Positions 29,414-38,674 of a stretch of DNA of 42,942 nucleotides are shown piece by piece. Position 1 is the first letter of the stretch. Each line of letters opens with the position of its first letter. The DNA is from Pedobacter sp. ASV17 (GTDB taxonomy: Bacteria; Bacteroidota; Bacteroidia; Sphingobacteriales; Sphingobacteriaceae): positions 1 through 42,942 of the forward strand of contig NZ_JAELTX010000034.1 in NCBI RefSeq assembly GCF_016429065.1. Direction: 5' to 3'. The translations under genes and the position numbers were made by a program. The notes under the pieces are model-generated. The model saw only the letters and a list, made by a program, of their open reading frames with translations. It ran no database searches and was not told the origin of the DNA.

Positions 29414-30910
29414 ATGAAGAAAGTAATATTCGCTGCCGCACTTGTTTTTGGGCTGAGCTCAGTAAAGGCACAAAATAAAAATACTTTATTACAAGCTGAT
29501 TTTTGGAAACAAAATCCAACGGTTGAAGTTGTAAAAGCTGAAATAGCCAAAGGAAACAGTCCTACAGAGTTAGATCCAAGAGCTTTTGATGCCACCACAA
29601 TGGCCATCAACAACAACGCACCTACCGAAACCATTAAGTTTTTAGTAGAACAACCAGGAAACGGTGTAGGTAAAATTACACACGATAGTCGTATCTATTT
29701 ACACTGGGCAGCTTTAAGAGGCAATGCAGAGTTGGTGGAATATCTGATTGCAAAAGGATCAGACATCCAAACTCAAGATAGTCATGGAACTGAGCCGATT
29801 GTTTTTGCGGTATCAGGTGGACAAAAGAACGTAGCCGTTTATGATGCTTTTGTAAAAGGTGGCATCGATCTTAAAAAGAAATATAAAGGTGGTGCAAACT
29901 TGTTGTTGTTAGGTATTGCCAACGATAATGATTTGGCCATTGCCAACTACTTAACTTCTAAAGGACTTTCATTAAAAGATGTGGATAGTGAAGGCGCTAC
30001 CGCATTTGATTATGCTGCTAAAGGTGGTAATGTAGACGTGTTGAAAAACCTATTGGGCAAAGGAGTAAAGGCAACCAATGCGGCTTTAATTTTTATGTCG
30101 CAAGGTGGACGCGGTACTGCTGCGCCAATTGAGTCTTATAAATACTTGGTAGAAGAGCTTAAGCTTAATCCAAATTTTGCGAACAAAAGCGGTAATGTGC
30201 TGCACAGCATTGTACGTAAACCAAACCAAGAAGAGATCATCAAGTATTTCTTGGCAAAAGGAGTAGATGTAAATAAAGCTGATGGAGAAGGGGTAACACC
30301 TTTTATGAATGCTGCGGCAGGTAGAAATTTGGCCGTAGTGGAGTTATTGACACCAAAAGTTAAAAACATCAATGCGGTAAACGAAAGAGGCGAATCGGCA
30401 TTAACTGCTGCGGTAGCTAGTGGTTCTCCAGAAGTGGTTGCTTTCTTGTTAGATAAAGGCGCAAACGTAAAAATCGAAGATCAAGCTGGACACAACTTGG
30501 CTTACTTTGCCGTGCAAAACTACCGACCAGCTGGTCCTCAAGGTGGTGCCAATGCAAAAGATGAGCTTACAGAGAAATTAAACTTGCTTAAAGCAAAAGG
30601 GTTGAATGTAGAAGGTACTCAAAAAGATGGCAGTACTTTGTACCATGTGGCTATTGCAAAGGCTGATTTAAGTTTGTTGAAAAAATTGGCTGCCTTCAAA
30701 ATCGATATCAATGCCAAAAATAAAGAAGGAATAACCGTATTACATAGAGCAGCTTTAATTTCAAAAGACGATGCAATCCTTAAATATCTGATTGCTTCTG
30801 GAGCAGATAAAAACGTGAAGACAGAATTTAACGAAACCGCTTATGATTTAGCCGCTGAAAATGAATTCCTATCTAAAAAGAACATCTCAGTAAACTTCCT
30901 TAAAAACTAA
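29414..30910 (+). CDS. Secreted ankyrin-repeat protein
   Basis: This 498-aa protein has a signal peptide (~1-19, MKKVIFAAALVFGLSSVKAQ) and at least eight ankyrin repeats (for example RIYLHWAALRGNAELVEYLI, GVTPFMNAAAGRNLAVVELL, GITVLHRAALISKDDAILKY). It is probably periplasmic and forms protein-protein contacts. It heads a cluster with DUF2271, PepSY-flavoreductase and ApbE genes and is likely co-transcribed (19 nt to the next gene). A role as a scaffold for flavin electron transfer is inferred from context. Confidence 0.88.
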   Translation: MKKVIFAAALVFGLSSVKAQNKNTLLQADFWKQNPTVEVVKAEIAKGNSPTELDPRAFDATTMAINNNAPTETIKFLVEQPGNGVGKITHDSRIYLHWAALRGNAELVEYLIAKGSDIQTQDSHGTEPIVFAVSGGQKNVAVYDAFVKGGIDLKKKYKGGANLLLLGIANDNDLAIANYLTSKGLSLKDVDSEGATAFDYAAKGGNVDVLKNLLGKGVKATNAALIFMSQGGRGTAAPIESYKYLVEELKLNPNFANKSGNVLHSIVRKPNQEEIIKYFLAKGVDVNKADGEGVTPFMNAAAGRNLAVVELLTPKVKNINAVNERGESALTAAVASGSPEVVAFLLDKGANVKIEDQAGHNLAYFAVQNYRPAGPQGGANAKDELTEKLNLLKAKGLNVEGTQKDGSTLYHVAIAKADLSLLKKLAAFKIDINAKNKEGITVLHRAALISKDDAILKYLIASGADKNVKTEFNETAYDLAAENEFLSKKNISVNFLKN

Positions 30911-30929
30911 CACCGCAATAAATATATAA

Positions 30930-31412
30930 ATGAAATCTTTTCTTAAAATAGCTGTCTTAGGTTTGTTGTTGAGCTTCTCCTCACAAGCAATGGCACAAAC
31001 TTCAAAATATAAGTGTATGCTGCAAATGAATGCCTACACAGGTGAAGGCGCATATATTGTAGTTTCTTTGATTAATCCAAAAGGAGATTACGAAAAAACC
31101 TTGTACATGATGGGCAAGGACAAAAAATGGTACAATGGATTTAAAGAGTGGTTCAAGTTCTTTAACAAAACCCAAAAATTAGACGCCAAAACTGGTGCTT
31201 CTATTGGTGGTGGCGACAGAACCATGGTGAATTTAGATATAGACGATGCAGTAGTTGACAAAGGTTATAAACTGCGTTTCGAATCGTCTGTAGAAGACCA
31301 AAAATACCACGTGGCCGATGTAGAAATTCCACTAACTGCCGATGCTTTAGCGGGTAAAGCAGATGGAAAAGGTTACATCAAATACATTAGATTTAGTAAA
31401 GTTCAACCGTAA
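30930..31412 (+). CDS. DUF2271 protein with a candidate flavinylation motif
   Basis: This 160-aa protein has a signal peptide (~1-22) and the DUF2271 pattern (YIVVSLINPKGDYEKTLYMM, GKDKKWYNGFKEWFKFF). Residues 85-91 read DAKTGAS, which matches the ApbE target motif Dxx(S/T)GA(S/T). The final Ser or Thr would carry covalent FMN. ApbE is encoded two genes downstream, and a PepSY reductase lies between. This makes it a plausible extracytoplasmic electron carrier. The match is seen in sequence; flavinylation is inference. Confidence 0.85.
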   Translation: MKSFLKIAVLGLLLSFSSQAMAQTSKYKCMLQMNAYTGEGAYIVVSLINPKGDYEKTLYMMGKDKKWYNGFKEWFKFFNKTQKLDAKTGASIGGGDRTMVNLDIDDAVVDKGYKLRFESSVEDQKYHVADVEIPLTADALAGKADGKGYIKYIRFSKVQP

Positions 31413-31419
31413 ATAAAGA

Positions 31420-33615
31420 ATGACCCTATCCATTTGGCGTTACGCCCATTTGGCATTGGCATTAATTTCATCGCTTTTTCTAGTTATGGCATCGGTTACC
31501 GGTGCCATACTTGCTATTGATGCGATCCAAGAAAAAATGCCTTCATACCGTGCTGCTAATTTCAGTGAAATTACCGTGGCGCAAACCGTTCCCGTGTTAA
31601 AGAAAAAATTCTCCGAAATCAGTGAGTTGGATGTAGATCATAACGGTTTTGTTCGCTTAAAAGGTTTTGACGAAGAAGGCAACGAAGTAGATTCTTATGT
31701 AGATCCAACTACAGGGAAAATTCTTGGGAAACCCGTTGATAAAAGCGCTTTTGTACAATGGACTACGGCTTTGCATCGCTCCATGTTTTTAAAGGAAACA
31801 GGACGGCTCATTGTAGGTGTTATTTCCTTCTTGCTGCTGTTGATCGCCATTTCTGGAGTGGCTTTAATCATCCAAAGACAACGCAGTTTAGCCAAGTTTT
31901 TCACTAAAGTAGTAAAGGAGTATTTTGCGCAGTACTACCACATCATTACAGGTAGGTTAATTCTTATTCCTGTTTTGGTAATAGCCTTAACGGGAACTTA
32001 CTTATGTATGGCAAGGTTCCAGCTCTTTCCAGAGCACAAGGCCGAACATAAAGAAATTGTAGCGCCAGCCGAAGATCCCGTACAGCAAAAGATTGAGGAA
32101 TTTACACTGTTTAAAAACACCAAACTAGCGGATGTTAAAAAGATAGAATTTCCTTTTGCAGAAGACCCAGAAGAATATTACAACATAAAGCTTAGCGACA
32201 AAGAATTAATCGTTGACCAGTTTAGTGGCAAAGTATTGAGCGAAGTGAAGTATCCTACCACTTTTGTGCTGGAAAATTTAAGCCTTGACCTGCATACAGG
32301 CCGTACCAACATCATTTGGGCGGGTATTTTAGGGATTGCTTGTCTCAATATTCTGTTCTTTATTTATTCGGGCTTTGCCATTACTTTAAAACGTAGGGCT
32401 ACCAAAATCAAGAACAAACATAAAACCAACGATGCGGAGTTTATTTTGTTGGTTGGAACAGAAAACGGAAGTACGTTACGTTTTGCCAATGCCATCCACG
32501 AGCAGTTGATTGCCCAAGGAAAAGTGTCCTATTTGGCTCAATTGAACCAATACCAGGTTTTTCCGAAAGCAAAGCATTTACTGGTGTTTACTTCTACTTA
32601 TGGTTTGGGCGACCCGCCTTCAAATGCCAATAAAGTGTTGCAACTGATCGACAAATTTCCTCAAAGGCATGAAGTTAATTTCTCGGTAATAGGATTTGGT
32701 TCACATGCCTATCCCGATTTTTGTGAGTTTGCCAAACAGATTGATCAAAAACTGGCTGAACAAACTTGGGCTAAACAATTGGTAGCACTTCATACCGTTG
32801 ATGATAAATCGGCAAGCCAGTTTGTGCAATGGGTAAAAACATGGAGTGAAAAAGTAGCCGTTGAACTGGCCACCACACCTGCCTTGTATGCCAAGAAACC
32901 CAAAGGCCTGCATAAAATGATGGTGTTGGATCGTACAGAAGTTTCAGAAGCAGAACAAACGTTTACCCTTACCATTAGAACTCCTACACGTACCAAATTC
33001 ACTTCGGGCGATTTATTGGCCGTTTATCCAGCAGATGATAATAGGGAACGATTATACTCGGTGGCCAAATGCCAAGGAAATGTACAATTGGTGGTGAAAC
33101 TTCATCCTTCGGGTTTAGGTTCCAGTTATTTGAACAATTTAAAGGTGGGCGATACGTTCAAGGCCCGCATGGTGGTGAACGAATCTTTCCATCAACCAAA
33201 AAACAAACCTTTAGCCATGATTGCCAATGGAACTGGAATTGCTCCTTTTTTGGGGATGATTGCGCAAAGCCATAAAAATGCCGACAATCATTTATATGTA
33301 GGATTCCGTAAAGAAACAGACATCATTAAACAGCATAAGACCTTTTTGGATCAGCAGATAAAAACCCATAAACTAAAAAACTATCAAATTGCTTTTTCAA
33401 GGGAACAAAACCATTGCTACGTAATGGACTTGATTAGGAATGATGCCTCTTATTTAGCACTTTTATTAAGCAATGGCGGTGTGGTGATGATTTGCGGTTC
33501 TTTACAAATGCAGCAAGATGTAGAAAAGGTAATTGATGAAATTTGTGTGAAATTAAATGGAAACGGTTTGGCCTATTACAAAGAAAAAGGACAACTACTT
33601 ACGGATTGTTATTAA
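31420..33615 (+). CDS. PepSY-transmembrane flavodoxin/FAD reductase fusion
   Basis: This 731-aa protein has an N-terminal PepSY-type membrane region with ~4 spans (~7-30, 130-150, 175-200, 300-320) and a flavodoxin-like domain (~345-480, LVGTENGSTLRFANAIHEQL, FTSTYGLGDPPSNANKVLQL). A FAD/NAD(P)H reductase domain follows (~490-731, RERLYSVAKC, MIANGTGIAPFLGMIAQSHK). The order matches sulfite-reductase-flavoprotein-like cytochrome reductases. It would move electrons from cytoplasmic NAD(P)H across the membrane to periplasmic flavoproteins such as DUF2271, possibly for ferric reduction. Start is 8 nt after the DUF2271 stop. Confidence 0.9.
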   Translation: MTLSIWRYAHLALALISSLFLVMASVTGAILAIDAIQEKMPSYRAANFSEITVAQTVPVLKKKFSEISELDVDHNGFVRLKGFDEEGNEVDSYVDPTTGKILGKPVDKSAFVQWTTALHRSMFLKETGRLIVGVISFLLLLIAISGVALIIQRQRSLAKFFTKVVKEYFAQYYHIITGRLILIPVLVIALTGTYLCMARFQLFPEHKAEHKEIVAPAEDPVQQKIEEFTLFKNTKLADVKKIEFPFAEDPEEYYNIKLSDKELIVDQFSGKVLSEVKYPTTFVLENLSLDLHTGRTNIIWAGILGIACLNILFFIYSGFAITLKRRATKIKNKHKTNDAEFILLVGTENGSTLRFANAIHEQLIAQGKVSYLAQLNQYQVFPKAKHLLVFTSTYGLGDPPSNANKVLQLIDKFPQRHEVNFSVIGFGSHAYPDFCEFAKQIDQKLAEQTWAKQLVALHTVDDKSASQFVQWVKTWSEKVAVELATTPALYAKKPKGLHKMMVLDRTEVSEAEQTFTLTIRTPTRTKFTSGDLLAVYPADDNRERLYSVAKCQGNVQLVVKLHPSGLGSSYLNNLKVGDTFKARMVVNESFHQPKNKPLAMIANGTGIAPFLGMIAQSHKNADNHLYVGFRKETDIIKQHKTFLDQQIKTHKLKNYQIAFSREQNHCYVMDLIRNDASYLALLLSNGGVVMICGSLQMQQDVEKVIDEICVKLNGNGLAYYKEKGQLLTDCY

Positions 33616-34092
33616 GCACTGGCATGCCCACTCGTCATTTCGAGGGTAGCACTACCGTTATTTCGATCCCGAATGTTCGGGACAGTATAACGGAGCATTG
33701 ATTTAACGTCACCCTGACCTGTAGCGAAGCGGAAAGCTATGCAATAAATTTATTTCAGGGTCAGTCAAACGAAGTTAAATCTTTGGACTTTATATAGCTT
33801 TAAGATTGCTTCATAAACTCGCTATGACGAAAACAGAGGCGTCCTTGCGAGGAAGAATGACGAAGCAATTTTTGAATTTTGCTTCGCAAAGTTTTACATA
33901 TTATAAAATAGAATGGGTAATTGTCTATCAGTTGTAATTAAGCAATGGCCATACGCTCGTCATTTCGAGGGCAGTACTGCCGTCATTTCGAGCGGAGAGA
34001 AACGAAGTCGAGAAATCTTTGGACTTCGTATAGCTTTAAGATTGCTTCGTAAACTCGCAATGACGAAAATAGACACGTCTTCGCAAGGAAGA
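33616..34092. repeat. Degenerate dispersed repeats between PepSY and ApbE genes
   Basis: No gene lies here. The stretch has at least two related copies of a repeat (CGTCATTTCGAGGG..., ...AAATCTTTGGACTT..., ...AGCTTTAAGATTGCTTC...CGC...ATGACGAAAA) at about 33633-33830 and 33954-34070. It is typical of the palindromic dispersed repeats of Pedobacter-like genomes. It separates the cluster and could affect co-transcription. Confidence 0.7.
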
Positions 34093-35091
34093 ATGATGGC
34101 GCAATCTTTAACCTTTACCTTCCTCTTTCTCTTCACCCTTAACGCAAACGCACAAGTATTAAAAGAACGAGCAGTAACCCTCATGGGGAGCCGTTTTGAC
34201 ATTAGTATTGTCGCTGCAAATGGGCAAATTGCCGATCAGCATATTGACGAAGTGATTGCAGAAATGTCCCGCATTGAAGACCTCATTTCCGATTGGAAAG
34301 CAAGTTCACAAATCTCCGAAGTAAACCGTAATGCTGGCATCAAAGCCGTAAAGGTAGATCGTGAAGTGTTCGACTTGACCAAACGTTCGCTATATTTTTC
34401 GACCATCACACAAGGCGCTTTCGATATCAGCTATGCGGCCATGGATAAAATCTGGTACTTTGATGGTTCTATGAAAGCCATGCCCAGCGAAGCCGAAATC
34501 AAAAAATCAGTAGCTAAAGTTGGCTATCGAAATATTGAATTAGATAGTGTAGCCTGTACCATCTTTTTAAAACTAGAGGGAATGAAAATAGGCTTTGGAG
34601 CTACGGGAAAAGGCTATGCCGCAGATAAAGGACGGGAGCTAATGGAAGCAAAGGGCGTAAAAGCGGGCATTGTGAATGCTTCTGGCGACATGACCACTTG
34701 GGGAACCAAACCTAACGGTAAACCTTGGAACGTGGGTATTACCAATCCATTTGATGAAGAGAAATCCATTGCCATTATTCCATTAAAAAGAGATGCCGTA
34801 ACCACATCTGGCAGCTATGAAAAGTTTGTAGAATTTAATGGCAAACGTTATGCGCACATCATTAATCCCGTTACTGGTTATCCCGCTACAGGATTAATCA
34901 GTGTAACGGTGATAGGGCCAAGTGCCGAAATGGCCAATGGTTTCAGTACTTCCATCATGGTTTTGGGAAAAGAAAAAGGTTTGACCTTAATACATCAATT
35001 CCCAACCTATAGTTGCGTAATGGTTACCGATGATGGAGAAGTGGTTAAATCCGAAAACTTCAAAGGAAAATTAAGAAAGAAGCTTAAATAA
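34093..35091 (+). CDS. apbE: ApbE FAD:protein FMN transferase
   Basis: I choose the ATG at 34093 (MMAQSLTFTFLFLFTLNANA), 332 aa, because the upstream extension is dispersed repeat sequence. A signal peptide (~1-21) precedes the catalytic domain. The hallmarks are TLMGSRFDISIVA, ISDWKASSQISEVNRNAGIK, AYAADKGRELMEA-type helices, VNASGDMTTWG and AVTTSGSYEKFVEFNGKRYAHI, and the FAD-binding and Mg-binding Asp/Thr region. It transfers FMN to Ser/Thr of partner proteins, here most likely the DUF2271 protein. Repeat DNA separates it from the rest of the cluster. Confidence 0.93.
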   Translation: MMAQSLTFTFLFLFTLNANAQVLKERAVTLMGSRFDISIVAANGQIADQHIDEVIAEMSRIEDLISDWKASSQISEVNRNAGIKAVKVDREVFDLTKRSLYFSTITQGAFDISYAAMDKIWYFDGSMKAMPSEAEIKKSVAKVGYRNIELDSVACTIFLKLEGMKIGFGATGKGYAADKGRELMEAKGVKAGIVNASGDMTTWGTKPNGKPWNVGITNPFDEEKSIAIIPLKRDAVTTSGSYEKFVEFNGKRYAHIINPVTGYPATGLISVTVIGPSAEMANGFSTSIMVLGKEKGLTLIHQFPTYSCVMVTDDGEVVKSENFKGKLRKKLK

Positions 35092-35093
35092 TG

Positions 35094-35290
35094 TCCCCCT
35101 ATATGTCTAGGTGGTTTTAATAGACTTTCAGTAGGTTTGTCATCCCTAAAACAGGAGGCTGTCTAAATGAACCACATAGAAACATGGGAAACTCAATAGC
35201 ACTAACAAAATGTCGTGGTTTATCCTTCGTTCTTTAGAAAATATAGGCTGTTGTAGACGTACCCCTATGTATCTATGTGGTTATATTTTC
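35094..35290. repeat. Intergenic stretch with dispersed CTATGTGGTT-type repeats
   Basis: Two imperfect copies (ATGTCTAGGTGGTT at ~35103 and TGTATCTATGTGGTT at ~35268) and an inverted AACCACATAGAAACATGG lie here. The same family ends the window (AGATGTCTAAGGTGGTT). No gene is seen. Confidence 0.55.
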
Positions 35291-35362
35291 TCCTGAACTC
35301 ACATTAAAATAATTAACCTACATTTTTCTATCTTCGTTTTTAGCTTTGAATCCTCTCAGATC

Positions 35363-35842
35363 ATGAAAAAAAACTATTTACTGCTAGTGCTATTAGTGAT
35401 GTCGTTAGGCGCTTTTGCCCAAAACATTTTTCCTAAAAAATATACCGATTGTAATACTGCTCGTTTCTGCCTTGATTGCGGCGATACCAAAGTAACGGTG
35501 GATAGCACTGCATTTGCAGCCATGTTTAAGGAAGTAAATTCAAAAGCTTACGTAAATAACCTACAAGGCAATATCATGGTGCAGGTATTGGTAGATTCTT
35601 TGGGGCAAAGCTGTGTGCTAAGCCATACCGAGACTAAGGGACACATTGTAACAGACAAAATTGTAATGGCTTTGAACGATTTTAGAGGTTGGAAACCAGC
35701 GGTAACCAAAGGGAAAAAAGAAGAACTCGTGTCTGTCAACGTATTGGTGACCATCAAAGAAGGTAGAATTACAGCGAGGATAGAACGTATTACCGAGGAG
35801 TTCACAAACAAACTGTTTGGTGATAGGATGAAGAAAAATTAA
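35363..35842 (+). CDS. TonB-like secreted protein (energy-transducer C-terminal domain)
   Basis: This 159-aa protein has a signal peptide (~1-20) and a TonB-C-like domain (~60-150, NNLQGNIMVQVLVDSLGQSC, RGWKPAVTKGKKEELVSVNV). There is no transmembrane anchor beyond the signal, so it is a TonB-C-like periplasmic protein rather than a classic TonB. A perfect -7 element TAGCTTTG (35341-35348) precedes it. It converges with a small minus-strand gene, overlapping it by 4 nt. Confidence 0.75.
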   Translation: MKKNYLLLVLLVMSLGAFAQNIFPKKYTDCNTARFCLDCGDTKVTVDSTAFAAMFKEVNSKAYVNNLQGNIMVQVLVDSLGQSCVLSHTETKGHIVTDKIVMALNDFRGWKPAVTKGKKEELVSVNVLVTIKEGRITARIERITEEFTNKLFGDRMKKN

Positions 35843-36045
35843 AGCTGGTGCTCATCAATTAACTCACCAATTTGGGCAGCATAATCGTCATTTAACGCTT
35901 CTGAAGTCCATCTGGTACTACCATTAACGGAAATAGCATGCACTTCTCCTAACTTTTCGTTGCCATCAAAAACATCGTAAGTTTCGTTTAATCGCGGTTG
36001 TATGGTCAGTGTTTGTCCAACTAAATTAATTTCGAAAGGCTCCAT
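35839..36045 (-). CDS. Small conserved hypothetical protein
   Basis: This 68-aa acidic protein (MEPFEINLVGQTLTIQPRLN, YDVFDGNEKLGEVHAISVNG) has a single beta-like domain and no signal. Such short proteins are common in Sphingobacteriaceae but I cannot name a family. It overlaps the TonB-like gene's stop by 4 nt. Confidence 0.6.
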   Translation of the reverse strand: MEPFEINLVGQTLTIQPRLNETYDVFDGNEKLGEVHAISVNGSTRWTSEALNDDYAAQIGELIDEHQL

Positions 36046-36137
36046 AATTATAATCGTTTTAGGTTTAACAATGAAAGAGGGAGGTTGTTTTGTTGTTCTA
36101 TTTCCTTTCGTATTGTTCTATCATTCATCTGTGCGTC

Positions 36138-36157
36138 ATTCCCGCGTAGGCGGGAAT
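36138..36157. repeat. Short palindromic hairpin repeat
   Basis: ATTCCCGC and GCGGGAAT flank GTAG in the 207-bp gap between the small minus gene and the LysE-family gene. The CGTCATTCCCGCGNNGGCGGGAATC pattern is a common dispersed palindromic repeat. Confidence 0.65.
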
Positions 36158-36252
36158 CTCTTAATGCAATAGTAAAAGCGATAAACTCATTAGGATTAAC
36201 AGTCGAGCTGGTAATGACGACTGGTAGAACTTGCAATAACAAACAACTAGAA

Positions 36253-36873
36253 CTAATAAAACTGCAAATAGGTTTTTACAATCAGCCAAATGGCGAAGCC
36301 GATGATAATTACACCCGCTACCTTGTTAAGCTTCTTTAAAGTGTTCTCCTTAATACGGTAACGAAGTTTACTGGCATAATAGGTTTTTAAGCCATCTACA
36401 GAGAGTTGTACCATCATGGCAACTAAAAAACAAAGTATTTTTTCAGGGAGGGTATTTAGTTTTACAGAAATGATACCGCTCACAATTACCCAAAACATAA
36501 GGGTAGAAGGAGTGAGGATGCACATTAAAAATCCTTTTAAAATATATCCCCGTTTGCTCACTTTGATATTGTCGCCCTCGCTGTAATTGATTTTTACATT
36601 AGATAGTAGGTAGTAAATCCCTATGCCGACAATAAAAATACCGCCAACAATGCCTACATATTTATCAAACTCTCGTTGATATTTGAAAAATTGAGAACCA
36701 AAAAGTACAACACTGATTAAAATGAGGTCGCTAACAATAACGCCTGAAGCTAAAGAAAAGCCTGCTTTAAAGCCCCTTTCGATACTGGTTTTAATCATGG
36801 CAAAGAATACGGGGCCCGTTACAAAAGATGAAATCAGACCCGCCCCAATACCCAAAATGATTGCCTCAAACAT
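36253..36873 (-). CDS. LysE-family exporter
   Basis: This 206-aa membrane protein has six hydrophobic segments, beginning FEAIILGIGAGLISSFVTGP and containing TPSTLMFWVIVSGI and AGVIIIGFAIWLIVKTYLQF. The G-x(3)SF-x(1)TGPVFF N-terminus is typical of the LysE/RhtB superfamily. It exports amino acids or similar small molecules. It is a single gene divergent from the sugar MFS permeases. Confidence 0.88.
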   Translation of the reverse strand: MFEAIILGIGAGLISSFVTGPVFFAMIKTSIERGFKAGFSLASGVIVSDLILISVVLFGSQFFKYQREFDKYVGIVGGIFIVGIGIYYLLSNVKINYSEGDNIKVSKRGYILKGFLMCILTPSTLMFWVIVSGIISVKLNTLPEKILCFLVAMMVQLSVDGLKTYYASKLRYRIKENTLKKLNKVAGVIIIGFAIWLIVKTYLQFY

Positions 36874-37012
36874 TTATTGTTTCTGTAATTTCTGCTAATA
36901 TGCAATTTTCATAGCTAAAAGCTCAATTTTTGTGAAGTTTTTCCATTTTTAGAAATACCTTGTTTGAGTTGGGTTGTGATGTAAATAAAGTTCTTTTTAC
37001 TGTTTTAAAGAA

Positions 37013-37029
37013 AGTGTACTAAGTACACT
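37013..37029. promoter_or_regulatory. Operator palindrome upstream of the sugar permease
   Basis: AGTGTACT-A-AGTACACT is a perfect 17-bp dyad 64 bp before the first MFS gene, in its likely promoter region. It is a candidate site for a sugar-responsive repressor. The regulator is not in this window. Confidence 0.5.
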
Positions 37030-37092
37030 AATTTGGAAAAAAATACCTATGTTTAGCGCAAATTTTTTCAAACCTTAAATTTTTAACCAAAT

Positions 37093-38523
37093 ATGGAACA
37101 GAATGTAAAAACCAATTGGGCGCAGTTTATCCCCTTAGTAACTGTGTTTTTCTTTTGGGGCTTCGTAGCGGCGAGTAACGACATACTCATCCCCGTTTTT
37201 AAAGAAGCATTTAAATTATCACAAAGTGAAAGCCAATTGGTGTCTCTAGCGTTTTACATCGCTTATACCGTGGGTTCTTTAATTTATGTGGGGATATCGG
37301 CCTTAATGAAAACCGATTTAATCAACAAAATAGGCTATAAAAACAGTTTGGCTTTAGGCTTAGCCATTTCTGCGGTAGGAACATTACTGTTTTATCCAGC
37401 AGCAAATACGGGTTCATTTCCCTTAATGCTTTCTGGTTTATTCATCGTAGCCCTAGGGTTTTCATTACAGCAAACGGTAGCCAATCCATTAGCCATTGCG
37501 CTTGGCCCCATTAATACAGGCTCGCAACGTTTAACGTTAGCTGGCGGTATCAATAACTTCGGTACTACCATTGGTCCACTTATCGTTAGTTTTGCTATTT
37601 TCGGTACTGCAGTAAGTGAAAACACAACACTTGATATCCAAAGCGTTAAAATTCCATATTTGATTTTAGGGGCTGCTTTTCTTGCCGTAGCTATTTTCTT
37701 AAAGTTTTCGGCTTTGCCAGATAAACCAGCATTAACAGAAGCGGTAGAAGACGATTCAAACCACAAAGGTTCTGCCTTAAAATATCCTCAATTGGTACTG
37801 GGCATGATTGCGATCTTCGTTTACGTAGGAGTGGAAGTTTCGACCGCAAGTAACCTGCCTGATTATATGAAGCATAAATTAGGTTTCGAAACCAAAGATA
37901 TTGCACCTTATATCTCTTTGTATTGGGCCAGTATGATGATTGGTCGTTGGACAGGAGCTGTTGAAGCTTTTACAGACAGTATAAGCTTGAGGAAAATATT
38001 AAGATTTATTGCACCATATTTTGCATTTGGGGTGTTTTTATTAGTAAATGCTATTGCTAAACACGATTTGGCACCTTTTTATGTATATGCCTTAATTATC
38101 TTTGTTTTGATCATTGCCGACATTTTAAGTAAGGGAAACCCAGCCAGAATGTTATTGATTTTCTCGGTAATAGGAATTGTTGCTTTGCTAACGGGCATGT
38201 TTACAACAGGAATGGTTAGTGTTTACGCTTTCACTAGTGTAGGTTTGTTCTGTAGTACTTTATGGCCTTGTATTTTTACTTTAGCGGTAAGTGGTTTAGG
38301 TAAAAACACCAGCCAAGGAAGTAGCTACCTGATCATGATGATTATGGGGGGCGGAATTATCAGCTGGTTGCAAGGTTACGTGTCTGAGTTTACAGGTATC
38401 CAGTACAGTTATGTAATCGGTATTTTGTGTTTTGTTTATTTGGTATTTTATGCTTTGAAGGCAAGTACCATTTTAAAAGCACAAGGTATTAATTTCGATC
38501 AGAAAGTTTCTGGTGGCCATTAA
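37093..38523 (+). CDS. Sugar MFS permease (FucP/NagP-like)
   Basis: This 476-aa protein has ~12 hydrophobic segments. It opens FIPLVTVFFFWGFVAASNDI and carries PLAIALGPINTGSQRLTLAG and the ring of Gly-rich helices of the FucP/NagP/GluP subfamily in Bacteroidota (sugar:proton symport). It takes up a hexose or amino sugar. It lies upstream of a second, related permease, with a terminator after it. Both probably belong to one carbohydrate-use regulon. Confidence 0.9.
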   Translation: MEQNVKTNWAQFIPLVTVFFFWGFVAASNDILIPVFKEAFKLSQSESQLVSLAFYIAYTVGSLIYVGISALMKTDLINKIGYKNSLALGLAISAVGTLLFYPAANTGSFPLMLSGLFIVALGFSLQQTVANPLAIALGPINTGSQRLTLAGGINNFGTTIGPLIVSFAIFGTAVSENTTLDIQSVKIPYLILGAAFLAVAIFLKFSALPDKPALTEAVEDDSNHKGSALKYPQLVLGMIAIFVYVGVEVSTASNLPDYMKHKLGFETKDIAPYISLYWASMMIGRWTGAVEAFTDSISLRKILRFIAPYFAFGVFLLVNAIAKHDLAPFYVYALIIFVLIIADILSKGNPARMLLIFSVIGIVALLTGMFTTGMVSVYAFTSVGLFCSTLWPCIFTLAVSGLGKNTSQGSSYLIMMIMGGGIISWLQGYVSEFTGIQYSYVIGILCFVYLVFYALKASTILKAQGINFDQKVSGGH

Positions 38524-38544
38524 ACTTAAAGATATTTGATAAGG

Positions 38545-38575
38545 AAAAGTCCCGCATATGCGGGACTTTTTTTTT
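38545..38575 (+). terminator. Terminator after the first MFS gene
   Basis: AAAAGTCCCGCA and TGCGGGACTTTT form an almost perfect stem with no separate loop beyond the central TA, followed by T9. It ends the first permease transcript. Confidence 0.8.
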
Positions 38576-38674
38576 GTGCCCTACACAAACGTTTGCGAGC
38601 TTTTAATTATTAAAATTATTTAAAATACTGGTGCTTTTGCTTAAGTTAGATGAAATTTAAACCAAACTGAAATA

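Noticed and set aside
33913..34092. 60-residue N-terminal extension of ApbE
   Set aside because: It is translated dispersed-repeat DNA and would bury the signal peptide; the ATG at 34093 starts exactly at the signal sequence.
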